Below are positions 1-5,826 of a DNA stretch of 5,863 nt, piece by piece (the stretch's first letter is position 1; every line of letters begins with the position of its first letter). The notes beneath the pieces were generated by a model. It did no database searches. It had not been told where the DNA came from and saw nothing but the letters and a program-made list of their open reading frames with translations. The DNA is taken from NCBI GenBank assembly GCA_023667165.1, contig JAMPAO010000108.1, forward strand, positions 2,103-7,965, written 5' to 3'. The DNA comes from Ruminococcus sp. (GTDB lineage Bacteria > Bacillota > Clostridia > Oscillospirales > Ruminococcaceae). The position numbers and the translations under genes are program-made.

Positions 1-367
1 AAACAGGTTTTATCTGCTTTGAAATATCAATTCTCACGTTATGGAATATTTCAAATGTATTTTTGAAAGTTCCTCTGTATCCCGCGTCCGCACAGCCGGC
101 TTCTATACTCGGATAATGATACAGCGCTTTTTCAAAAGTATACACTCCGCCTTTTGTGTCATGTATATTTGCGGCGGAAAATCATGCGACAATTGTCTTC
201 ATTTGCAGCCGCTGTCAACAAGGTACAACACTGCGTTGATCAGTTCCCTCTTTTCCCACTTACCACTTACTTTTATTGCCTGATTTCCATACCAGCGGTT
301 CAATTATTTACCATTGACTGTCCGTCAAATCGCTTTCATATGCTTTTCGTTTATTTTTTATTATCAT
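1..367 (-). pseudogene. Degenerate IS5/IS427-like DDE transposase, partial
   Basis: The reading begins at ATG 367-365, 4 nt after AAGG, and gives an N-terminal block containing YESDLTDSQW, then IIEPLVWKSGNKSKW, EKRELINAVLYLVDSGC, RQLSHDFPP, and after a jump AANIHDTKGG, FEKALYHYPSIEAGCADAGY and FEIFHNVRIDISKQIKPV up to the edge. This order is that of IS427-type transposases. Four lesions are visible: an in-frame TAA at 308-310 after SQW; a 7-bp tandem duplication (256-262 and 263-269) that shifts the frame after KSKW; TGA at 199-201 where the family has Trp; and a fusion near 174-180 joining HDFPP directly to AANIHD. The fusion removes the middle of the protein, where the family's first catalytic Asp should lie. 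The second catalytic Asp is probably that of ADAGYRGTF. It cannot make active transposase. Confidence 0.85.
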
Positions 368-398
368 ATCCTTATTTTACCATTTTATTTTCGCTTTG

Positions 399-542
399 TC
401 AAGGGTATTGGTACAAATTCTCACATTCCCACTTATTAGTCATATAAGAACTATCTGAGTAATAATCTTCACCAAATCTATTAGTGTCTAAATTTTCTGC
501 TGTGTATATTTCCTTTACCTCAACCAGTAAAATATTTTCCAT
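399..542 (-). pseudogene. Small ORF of unknown function, 3' end replaced by IS terminus
   Basis: It starts at ATG 542-540, preceded by AAAAGGAGA (549-557) with 7 nt spacing, and lies 14 nt after the stop of the lipoprotein gene, so it is very probably co-transcribed and perhaps translationally coupled. The 47-residue reading starts MENILLVEVKEIYTAENLD and continues with an acidic, aromatic-rich stretch (RFGEDYYSDSSYM). About 41 residues are native. From around residue 42 the codons belong to the IS inverted repeat, and translation stops at a TGA just inside the element (399-401). The original protein was therefore probably longer and was cut by insertion. I do not recognise the family. A genuine short peptide is possible but less likely given the position of the junction. 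Confidence 0.6.
402..420. repeat. Terminal inverted repeat of left IS5-type remnant
   Basis: Read on the minus strand it is GAATTTGTACCAATACCCT. It matches the end of the right remnant at 1557-1575 (GAACTCGTACCAATACCCT) at 17 of 19 positions, in opposite orientation. The two therefore represent the 5' and 3' ends of the same kind of element. The core TACCAATA also occurs in both ends of the MITE at 3136-3322. Confidence 0.8.
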
Positions 543-556
543 AAAGAATCTCCTTT

Positions 557-1483
557 TTACTTATTTAATAAACTATTGATATAAACATTATATAACGAAT
601 ATAACTCGTCATAATGCTTCTCAGTTATAGCAACACTTCCCCCACTTGAATAATCTATACTCTCATATACATATTCTACAGGCTTTACCTCTGCACAGTA
701 CATATAGTTCATATATTCTTTTTCATATTCCTCCCATTCTATCTCATTTCCATCAAATGAAAAAATATCTGGTTCATATCTGTACTTTGCATCATCATAA
801 CTGATATAATTCCAATGACTGTGAAACTTTTCCTCTTGTTTATAACCATCGCCGATTTTTTTTATTTCATATATTACGGTACTTACTCCATGACTGGCAT
901 TATCCCAATTTGAATAAACAATTATATTTTTTCCACCGCCATATTCTCTCCTTTGAAGATAAACACTGTTGCCGTCATATTCAAAATAAGCTTCATATTC
1001 AAGTAACTTTTCACAGAAATTATCTTCCTTCAATGAATAAAGACGACATTCATGGTTGTGCTGTCCATTTAAAAATTCGCAGAATATTTCGGGAAAGCCG
1101 TCAAAATCAACATCAAGCAAACCGAAGCGATAAAGGGACATCATATCACTGCTTGTTTCCCCCAATTCGCAAAGCTTCACCTTTGCCGCCGTGGTGATCT
1201 CTAGCAAATTTTCAGCAGTAAGCGGGTCATCGGGATATACAAATTCCGACATATCAAAACGAAGCTTGACCGTTTCCGTTGCATCACTTTCAACCTGCAC
1301 CGAAAATGTTTCGGAAATCTCCGTATTTACGCTTGTCTGTTCGGTAACAGTTAAAGACTGTTGACTTTCCTGAATTATCTTTTCATTATCAATCGGTTCC
1401 GCTCCAACATCTCCTTGACACCCTGTCAGCCCGAACAGCATTATACACGCTGTCAGTATAGTTAAAAACTGTTTTCGCCTCAT
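557..1483 (-). CDS. Putative secreted lipoprotein of unknown function with a D-x-D-x-D-G motif
   Basis: A 308-residue protein whose ATG (1483-1481) follows AGGAGG by 7 nt. The N-terminus is a type II signal peptide: MRRKQ, a hydrophobic core at about residues 6-20, and the lipobox LTGC with Cys22. It should be lipidated and anchored to the outer face of the membrane. Residues 23-80 are acidic and rich in Ser, Thr and Gln, typical of a flexible linker. Residues 122-135 (LLDVDFDGFPEIFC) contain D124-x-D126-x-D128-G-x-x-E132, a pattern seen in calcium-binding loops of FG-GAP/VCBS-type or EF-hand-like segments of Firmicutes lipoproteins. The rest is rich in Tyr, Glu and Asp. It leads a two-gene unit with the broken ORF at 399-542, and IS remnants flank both. 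The 3' part is visibly more AT-rich than the 5' part. Lipoprotein status is secure from sequence; the cellular role is unknown. Confidence 0.8.
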   Translation of the reverse strand: MRRKQFLTILTACIMLFGLTGCQGDVGAEPIDNEKIIQESQQSLTVTEQTSVNTEISETFSVQVESDATETVKLRFDMSEFVYPDDPLTAENLLEITTAAKVKLCELGETSSDMMSLYRFGLLDVDFDGFPEIFCEFLNGQHNHECRLYSLKEDNFCEKLLEYEAYFEYDGNSVYLQRREYGGGKNIIVYSNWDNASHGVSTVIYEIKKIGDGYKQEEKFHSHWNYISYDDAKYRYEPDIFSFDGNEIEWEEYEKEYMNYMYCAEVKPVEYVYESIDYSSGGSVAITEKHYDELYSLYNVYINSLLNK

Positions 1484-1503
1484 AAAAACTCCTCCTAAAA
1501 TTT

Positions 1504-1530
1504 ATTATGCTGATTCTATACCATTGTCCA
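1504..1530 (-). promoter_or_regulatory. Possible promoter of the lipoprotein gene
   Basis: On the minus strand TGGACA (1530-1525) is followed after 15 nt by CATAAT (1509-1504), about 20 nt before the start codon. Both boxes match consensus at 5 of 6 positions, but the spacing is shorter than the preferred 17. A 17-nt-spaced alternative with TAATAA is a poorer -10 match. It lies between the right IS remnant's end (1557) and the gene, so the gene would have a promoter independent of the IS. Confidence 0.35.
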
Positions 1531-1556
1531 GCGTGAAGAGAAAAAGAAAACTGTTA

Positions 1557-1575
1557 GAACTCGTACCAATACCCT
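1557..1575. repeat. Terminal inverted repeat of right IS5-type remnant
   Basis: GAACTCGTACCAATACCCT, complementary in orientation to 402-420 with two mismatches. The transposase stop codon lies at its inner edge. The TACCAATA core is shared with the MITE ends. Confidence 0.8.
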
Positions 1576-1780
1576 AAAACCTTTTAAGCAAGGTATAGAA
1601 ATGCGAAATAATGATCATAATCTCGGAATAAACGGTACGTATTTCGTAATCTTCAGAAAGACGTCTTGAATGACCAAGCCATGCAAAAGTTCTCTCCACT
1701 CTCCAAAGTTTCGGCAAAACCTCAAAAACAGGTTTTATCTGCTTTGAAATATCAATTCTCACGTTATGGAATATTTCAAA
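1574..1780 (-). pseudogene. IS5/IS427-like transposase, C-terminal fragment
   Basis: About 69 residues remain: FEIFHNVRIDISKQIKPV, then EVLPKLWRVERTFAWLGHS, RRLSEDYEI and SHFYTLLKRF. The block RVERTFAWL carries the catalytic Glu of the IS5-type DDE triad, and the C-terminus is intact, with a TAG stop (1576-1574) overlapping the terminal inverted repeat as in complete elements. The N-terminal two thirds, including both Asp residues, are absent. The reading can be opened from a TTG at 1786, but there is no ribosome binding site and no full domain, so it should not be called a gene. Confidence 0.85.
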
Positions 1781-1872
1781 AGACAAGTCAGGCAGCGTTT
1801 CGGAAGTTTCCGAGGAGGTCTATTATACCCGAACCGAACTGTGCGGAAAAGCTGCTCTAAAGAAGCTGCCTA

Positions 1873-3021
1873 TCAGAAGCTTTCTATCGTTCCAAATCCT
1901 GCGTTATCAAGGTAATATCCCGATTTGTCAAAATCGTAATATCCCCAACTGCTGCCGGAATAAAGACTTCCGTCCTCGTACAGCAGGGTTATGCCGTCGC
2001 TTCTGCTCTTATCCCACTCTCCCGGTTCTCTTTCACGGTAAATGTACAGGACTTTTCCGGGAGCTTTAAGAGGTATTTCGGCTTGTATATATACATTTTC
2101 CAACGAATCGCACCTTTCAAGCTCAAATTTTCCGAAGTACGCCGCTTTTTCATCGGCATAAGCAATTGAAACGCTGTTTTCGTCGTAATCGATAAAAACC
2201 GTGTTTCCCTCCAGTCCCGCAGTTCTGAGCATATACCCATGGGGCAGATAACATACCGTTTCCTCCGCATTGCCGCGGGCAAGGGCGATATCCTCCCACG
2301 GATAGGCGTAAATGCCGTAATATTCATCGTCAATGGCGGCGGAATAGACGGAGCCGTCTTCCATTTCTATCTTTACCGCCGATGTACGATGCGGATAACT
2401 GCCGTAATATGTGCTGAACCTTTTTCCGGGGAAGTCAAGATCATAGGAAAACTGGCGAAACAGTCCCGATGTGATGTCTTCCTTTTCAAGGGTGATGAAA
2501 TTCCTGTCGGTGATGTGAGAGCTGCTGATAAAGATCACCGACATTTTATCATAGCTTATGACCGCAGAATTGCGTCTGACTCCGAATTTTTCCAGTCCGG
2601 CGTAAATATCGCTGTTGTTCTGATAATCTATTATAACGCTTGCGTTATTCACGGCGTTCAAGACTCGTCGCTTTATGACGCTGTTCTCTATCTCGTCTGT
2701 AATGAAAGGAGCGGCGCATATCACTATGGCGGTAAGGATCGTGGGTATTATCAGCAAAAGAGGCTGCTTTGCCTTTTTAAGGAAGCCTGCGTCCTTATCG
2801 GGGGGCGGCGTTCCTATGCGGCTGACCTTTATGCAGACAAATATGAACAGTATCGCCTCTCCCGCAAGCAGCGCATATGAAATAAATTCCTCCGTTTTGC
2901 TGAGAGGTGAAAACAGTCCGTCGCTCATGGACAGGCTGACAATCAGACATACCACAAACAATACCGCCGCAAAAGCTAACATCAAAGCTACCTTTAACGC
3001 CTGCATGAAGAATTTTTTCAT
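1873..3021 (-). CDS. Membrane-anchored protein of unknown function with three N-terminal transmembrane segments
   Basis: A 382-residue protein. I place the start at ATG 3021-3019 because GGAGG stands 7 nt before it; an in-frame ATG 30 nt upstream would translate through that ribosome binding site and has none of its own. Three hydrophobic segments lie near residues 11-31, 47-68 and 88-106, with a basic loop (KKAKQ) before the third. The rest, about residues 110-382, is a hydrophilic domain rich in Tyr, Asp, Gly and Ser, with recurring patterns such as MEDGSVYS (220-227) and YEDGSLYS (348-355) that suggest repeated beta hairpins. Which side of the membrane the domain faces is not certain; three segments after a basic start would put it outside. 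I recognise no family or catalytic motif. It appears monocistronic: upstream is the MITE and purA's terminator, downstream the IS remnant. Base composition resembles purA, so it is probably native. Confidence 0.75.
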   Translation of the reverse strand: MKKFFMQALKVALMLAFAAVLFVVCLIVSLSMSDGLFSPLSKTEEFISYALLAGEAILFIFVCIKVSRIGTPPPDKDAGFLKKAKQPLLLIIPTILTAIVICAAPFITDEIENSVIKRRVLNAVNNASVIIDYQNNSDIYAGLEKFGVRRNSAVISYDKMSVIFISSSHITDRNFITLEKEDITSGLFRQFSYDLDFPGKRFSTYYGSYPHRTSAVKIEMEDGSVYSAAIDDEYYGIYAYPWEDIALARGNAEETVCYLPHGYMLRTAGLEGNTVFIDYDENSVSIAYADEKAAYFGKFELERCDSLENVYIQAEIPLKAPGKVLYIYREREPGEWDKSRSDGITLLYEDGSLYSGSSWGYYDFDKSGYYLDNAGFGTIESF

Positions 3022-3135
3022 ATGACCGCCTCCCTGTCTGTACCGAAGCAAAGCATTAAATCAAAGAGGAAAAGGATCCCAAACTGCGGCTTGATCTATA
3101 CTTACCTGCCGCTTTCGTATGTTTCGAATAATTTA
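3022..3135. other. Upstream region of the membrane-protein gene
   Basis: 114 bp between the MITE and the start codon. Apart from the ribosome binding site (GGGAGG) I find no convincing promoter. A TATAGA lies on the minus strand, but it has no acceptable -35 box at the normal distance. The gene's original promoter may have been displaced by the MITE insertion, or the MITE's edge may supply part of it. Confidence 0.4.
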
Positions 3136-3322
3136 GAACCCATACCAATAGGCGAAGTGTACGGATTTTCGGCAAGATTTTGCCGGCATTTCATTGAAAT
3201 GCATGGACGACGGCAAAAATCCGCAGCGCAGCAAAATACTTGTTGTATTACAAGGATTTTTAACGCAGTCATCGGTAAATGATTGCCGAAAAGACGTGCG
3301 TTGAGCCTATTGGTAGGGGTTC
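3136..3322. mobile_element. MITE-like element with long imperfect terminal inverted repeats
   Basis: A 187-bp non-coding unit. Its ends are GAACCCATACCAATAGGC on the left and, read inward from the right, GAACCCCTACCAATAGGC. The similarity continues with more mismatches to a second conserved block, TTTTCGGCA (3166-3174, and its complement at 3284-3292), giving terminal repeats of about 39 bp. The interior is structured: GCATTTC/GAAATGC (3186-3192 and 3196-3202), enclosed by TTTTGCCG/CGGCAAAA (3178-3185 and 3211-3218), and a competing stem AAAAATCC/GGATTTTT (3215-3222 and 3254-3261). No coding sequence fits. The TACCAATA core, 7 nt from the terminus, is the same as in the IS5-type ends at 402-420 and 1557-1575. 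Flanks are TTTA and ATAT, so no clear target duplication is seen. It could instead be a structured RNA repeat, but the terminal repeats favour a transposon derivative. Confidence 0.75.
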
Positions 3323-3339
3323 ATATTGTTTTGCCTGAT

Positions 3340-3376
3340 AAAAATCCATTCCCGATAGACCGTATAGGGAATGGAT
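3340..3376 (-). terminator. Intrinsic terminator of purA
   Basis: On the minus strand a 10-bp stem, ATCCATTCCC/GGGAATGGAT (3367-3376 and 3344-3353), ends in a run of T (3344-3340). Within the loop three further A-T pairs can form after a G-A mismatch, leaving a 5-nt loop. It starts 7 nt after the purA stop codon. The MITE begins just beyond it, 18 bp downstream. Confidence 0.9.
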
Positions 3377-3382
3377 AAGCAA

Positions 3383-4657
3383 TCATCTTTCAATTACCTG
3401 TTCTCTGTCGGGACCTACTCCCACCATTCCGATAGGACATTCGCAAAGCTCCTCCAGCCGTGAGATGTAGCTGCGGCATATTTCGGGCAGCTCCTCGAAT
3501 TTGCGGCAGCCGGATATATCGTCGGTAAATCCCTTGAATTCCTCGTAAACCGGCTCGCAGCCCTCCAGACCCTCAAGCGTGGGCGGAAAATCTTTTATAA
3601 TGCCGCCGTCGGGTTTTTTATAGGCAACGCATATTTTCAGAGTATCAAGTCCCGAAAGGGTGTCCAACTTGTTTATTACCAACGAGGAAAGTCCGTTGAC
3701 CCTCACCGCATGGCGGACGATGACCGAATCGAACCAACCCGTTCTTCTGGGTCTGCCGGTGATAGTTCCGAACTCGCCGCCCTTGTTTCTGATATAATCG
3801 CCCGTTTCGTCGTTCAGCTCCGTGGGGAAAGGTCCCTTTCCCACTCTTGTGGTGTACGCCTTGGCAACGCCGTAAACTCCGTCTATCATCATAGGACCGG
3901 TTCCCGAGCCTACGCACACGCCCGCCGAAAGTGGATGAGAGCTTGTAACATAGGGGTATGTGCCGAAGTCGATATCGAGCAGGGTAGCCTGCGCGCCCTC
4001 GAAGAGAATGGTCTTGCCCGCCTTTTTAGCCTCATATGTCAGGACGGAAACATCTCCCAGATATTTTGCAAGCTCCTTGCCGTATCCGATATATTCCTCC
4101 ACGGTCTTGTCAAGGTCTATCGCTTCGCCGCCGTACACCTTTGTTATGACTGCGTTTTTCAGCTCTCCCGCGCTCCTTGCCTTTTCACGGAAGATATCCT
4201 CGTGGATAAGGTCGTAAAACCTAAGACCGCTTCTTTCGTATTTATCCATATAAGCGGGGCCTATGCCTCTGTGGGTAGTGCCGATGTCCTTATTGCCTCT
4301 GAATTTTTCCGAAAGTCCGTCAAGAGCGATATGCCAGGGCATGATGATATGCGCTCTGGGGTCGATCTTCAGATTGTCAAAGGCAATGCCCCTTGCGGAA
4401 AGGTCGGCTATCTCTCCCAGCAGATCCTTTGGGTCAAGCACCACTCCCGCGCCGATAAGGCACAGGGTATCCTTATAAAGAATGCCCGATGGGATAAGGT
4501 GCAGCTTATACGTTTCACCGCCGCTTGCCACCGTATGACCTGCGTTGTTTCCGCCCTGAGCGCGCACCACAACGTCAGCACGGGACGCAAGGATATCTAT
4601 CACCTTGCCCTTTCCCTCGTCGCCCCACTGGGTCCCGATCACTATATTAGCAGACAT
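3383..4657 (-). CDS. purA: Adenylosuccinate synthetase
   Basis: A 424-residue cytoplasmic enzyme that joins IMP and aspartate to adenylosuccinate using GTP, the first committed step from IMP to AMP. Length is normal for bacteria and all signature motifs are present: the P-loop-like GDEGKGK at 12-18 with catalytic Asp13, NNAGHT at 37-42 with catalytic His41, GTTHRGIGPAY at 126-136, FEGAQATLLDID at 219-230, RVGKGPFPTE at 271-280, GRPRRTGWFD at 301-310, the guanine-binding NKLD at 329-332, and GVGPDRE at 413-419. The start is ATG 4657-4655, with GAGG 8 nt upstream; an in-frame TTG two codons earlier is only 2 nt from the GAGG and is unlikely. It stands alone, between its own promoter and terminator, and is divergent from an IS481-like element inserted just upstream. 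No base or frame defects are visible. Confidence 0.98.
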   Translation of the reverse strand: MSANIVIGTQWGDEGKGKVIDILASRADVVVRAQGGNNAGHTVASGGETYKLHLIPSGILYKDTLCLIGAGVVLDPKDLLGEIADLSARGIAFDNLKIDPRAHIIMPWHIALDGLSEKFRGNKDIGTTHRGIGPAYMDKYERSGLRFYDLIHEDIFREKARSAGELKNAVITKVYGGEAIDLDKTVEEYIGYGKELAKYLGDVSVLTYEAKKAGKTILFEGAQATLLDIDFGTYPYVTSSHPLSAGVCVGSGTGPMMIDGVYGVAKAYTTRVGKGPFPTELNDETGDYIRNKGGEFGTITGRPRRTGWFDSVIVRHAVRVNGLSSLVINKLDTLSGLDTLKICVAYKKPDGGIIKDFPPTLEGLEGCEPVYEEFKGFTDDISGCRKFEELPEICRSYISRLEELCECPIGMVGVGPDREQVIER

Positions 4658-4695
4658 ATTCAATTCCTCATTTCCGTGGGATATTGTTATTTTTT

Positions 4696-4720
4696 GCGCA
4701 AATTATGCCTAATTTTACGC
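4696..4720 (-). promoter_or_regulatory. Hairpin in the purA 5' leader
   Basis: The leader from the predicted transcription start (about 4726) to the purA start is about 70 nt. Within it GCGTAAAATTA and TAATTTGCGC can form a stem of about 10 pairs (one G-U, one bulged A) around a GGCA loop. No T-tract follows in the purA direction, so it is not a terminator in this form. It does not match a purine riboswitch, and I see no PurR-type CCGAAC box nearby. It may affect mRNA stability or be without function. Confidence 0.4.
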
Positions 4721-4732
4721 ATTACACATTAT

Positions 4733-4761
4733 ATTATACCAAAAAGCGCCGGATATGTCAA
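4733..4761 (-). promoter_or_regulatory. Consensus housekeeping-sigma promoter of purA
   Basis: TTGACA (4761-4756), exactly 17 nt, then TATAAT (4738-4733), all on the minus strand. Both hexamers are perfect matches to consensus. Transcription would start near 4726. The presumed IS481-like end at 4791 lies about 30 bp upstream of the -35 box, leaving the core promoter untouched but replacing whatever stood further upstream. Confidence 0.92.
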
Positions 4762-4771
4762 TAACTTGCAG

Positions 4772-4833
4772 ATATTTTTTTGCGGCGCGGTGTTGTGCTA
4801 CAATAGATATTGGACAACCAAGCAAAAAAATAT
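4772..4833. repeat. Perfect 12-bp inverted repeat spanning the presumed IS481-like boundary
   Basis: ATATTTTTTTGC (4772-4783) and GCAAAAAAATAT (4822-4833) are perfect complements separated by 38 nt. Inside, GTTGT (4792-4796) and ACAAC (4815-4819) could extend the fold. The left arm lies outside and the right arm inside the presumed element end at 4791. Seven of the pairs are a T/A run, so chance is possible. Confidence 0.5.
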
Positions 4834-4902
4834 TGAGAGATAGGCAAAAATCCGGTAAAATAAAGTTGCTGGACAAAATCCACCGAAAAGGAGCTATCCC
4901 TC

Positions 4903-5826
4903 ATGGACATTATAACACAAAACATGCGGTTTCGTCAATCCCTAATGAAATATGCCGAGAAACACGGTGTAACAAAGGCATCTCGTAAGTACAACAAGGC
5001 GCGGTCGTATATCTACTTTTGGCTAAAGCGTTGGGACGGCAGCATAGAATCGCTTGCCGAGCAGTCCAAAAAACCGCACAGCCACCCCTCCCAGCACACC
5101 GAAGAAGAGCTCAAGATGATCCGCAGCTACCGCCGCCGCAATCCGGAACTTGGTCTTACCGAACTTTGGCACAGGCTTAGGAAGAAAGGCTATACCCGCC
5201 GTCCGGAAAGCCTTTACAGAGTAATGAAAAAGCTGGGATTGCTGCCTAATAAACCCAAGTCCCCAAAGTACAAGCCAAAGCCTTACGAACAAATGACTCA
5301 CCCCGGAGAACGTGTTCAGATCGACGTTAAAGTTATTCCGCGAAAGTGTATTATGAACCCGGAAATGAAGCTGTATCAATATACCGCCATAGACGAATAC
5401 TCGCGTATGCGCTTCCTGTATGGCTATGAGGAACAGAGTACATATTCATCGGCTGACTTTGCGAAGCGGCTTGTAAGGTGGTACAAACGCCGCGGAATAA
5501 CTGTTGAGTGCATACAGACCGATAACGGTTTTGAATTCACGAACCGTTTTTCGCCTGCAAAGAGGGATAAACCTACACTCTTTGAAAGCACCTTGGCTCG
5601 TCTTGGCGTTAAACATAAACTGATCCGTCCTTATACCCCTCGCCATAACGGTAAAGTAGAGTGTTCACATCGCGAAGACCATAACAAATTCTATTCTTGC
5701 CACAGTTTTTACTCCTGCGCTGATCTAAACACGCAGCTAGCTGCGCGCTTAAATCGTATTAACAACCTTCCCATGCGCCCGCTCGCTTGGTTGTCGCCTA
5801 TTGAATTCCGTAAATTCCCAAAGTAA
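4903..5826 (+). CDS. IS481-like DDE transposase (integrase-core)
   Basis: A 307-residue transposase, apparently full length and intact. It starts at ATG 4903 with AAGGAG 9 nt upstream. Residues 8-60 form a helix-turn-helix DNA-binding region (KHGVTKASRKYNKARSYIYFWLKRW). Residues 66-115 form a second helical region, whose LGLTELWHRLRKKGY segment is typical of the IS481/IS3 HTH part. The retroviral-integrase-like core follows, with Asp141 in HPGERVQIDVK, Asp207 in IQTDNGFEF and Glu253 in HNGKVECSH. The two last acidic residues are 45 residues apart, longer than the usual 35, because of an insert around FSPAKRDKPTLFEST; this is tolerated in IS481 members. The C-terminal PLAWLSPIEF matches the usual end motif. 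It acts on its own element's ends by cut or copy transposition. Confidence 0.9.
   Translation: MDIITQNMRFRQSLMKYAEKHGVTKASRKYNKARSYIYFWLKRWDGSIESLAEQSKKPHSHPSQHTEEELKMIRSYRRRNPELGLTELWHRLRKKGYTRRPESLYRVMKKLGLLPNKPKSPKYKPKPYEQMTHPGERVQIDVKVIPRKCIMNPEMKLYQYTAIDEYSRMRFLYGYEEQSTYSSADFAKRLVRWYKRRGITVECIQTDNGFEFTNRFSPAKRDKPTLFESTLARLGVKHKLIRPYTPRHNGKVECSHREDHNKFYSCHSFYSCADLNTQLAARLNRINNLPMRPLAWLSPIEFRKFPK

Larger units (their letters stand above)
1..420 (-). mobile_element. IS5-family (IS427-like) insertion sequence remnant, left copy, runs off the left edge
   Basis: Minus-strand element whose 5' terminus is the inverted repeat at 402-420 and whose transposase reads leftward out of the window. Its coding content is clearly that of a DDE transposase of the IS5/IS427 type, but it is broken (see the pseudogene entry). 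Bases 1-55 are identical to 1726-1780 of the second remnant, so two copies of the same element lie in the same orientation. The terminus interrupts a small host ORF (399-542). The trinucleotide outside the end, read in the element's direction, is TGA, compatible with the TNA-type targets described for some IS5 subgroups; this is inference. The 3' end of this copy is not visible. Confidence 0.85.
1557..1780 (-). mobile_element. IS5-family (IS427-like) remnant, right copy, 3' part only
   Basis: It contains the C-terminal coding part of the same transposase and the 3' terminal inverted repeat at 1557-1575. The 5' part is missing: identity with the left copy stops abruptly at 1780/1781 (equivalent to 55/56). 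Upstream of the break, 1781-1872 holds no recognisable IS sequence. The flank outside the terminus is TTA. Confidence 0.85.

Noticed and set aside
1574..1786. A 70-codon independent gene starting at TTG 1786
   Set aside because: It is the tail of a truncated transposase; there is no ribosome binding site and the break with the complete copy lies at 1780.
1822..1827. TATAAT on the minus strand as promoter for the IS remnant
   Set aside because: No acceptable -35 box at 16-18 nt and no intact gene downstream.
2239..2880. + strand open frame of 213 codons inside the membrane-protein gene
   Set aside because: It is antisense to a gene with a good start and coherent membrane topology, and it has no recognisable protein features.
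3022..3051. Upstream ATG for the membrane protein giving 10 extra residues
   Set aside because: The extra codons are the ribosome binding site itself, and the ATG at 3021 is correctly spaced from it.
3022..3282. + strand open frame of 86 codons running into the MITE
   Set aside because: It crosses the boundary of a structured non-coding repeat and has no ribosome binding site or protein-like features.
3132..3326. Target-site duplication of the MITE
   Set aside because: Flanks are TTTA on the left and ATAT on the right; no clean duplication beyond what chance would give.
3710..4843. Long + strand open frame (377 codons) across purA
   Set aside because: It is antisense to purA, whose motifs are complete; the frame has no domain and no ribosome binding site, and arises from the codon bias of the real gene.
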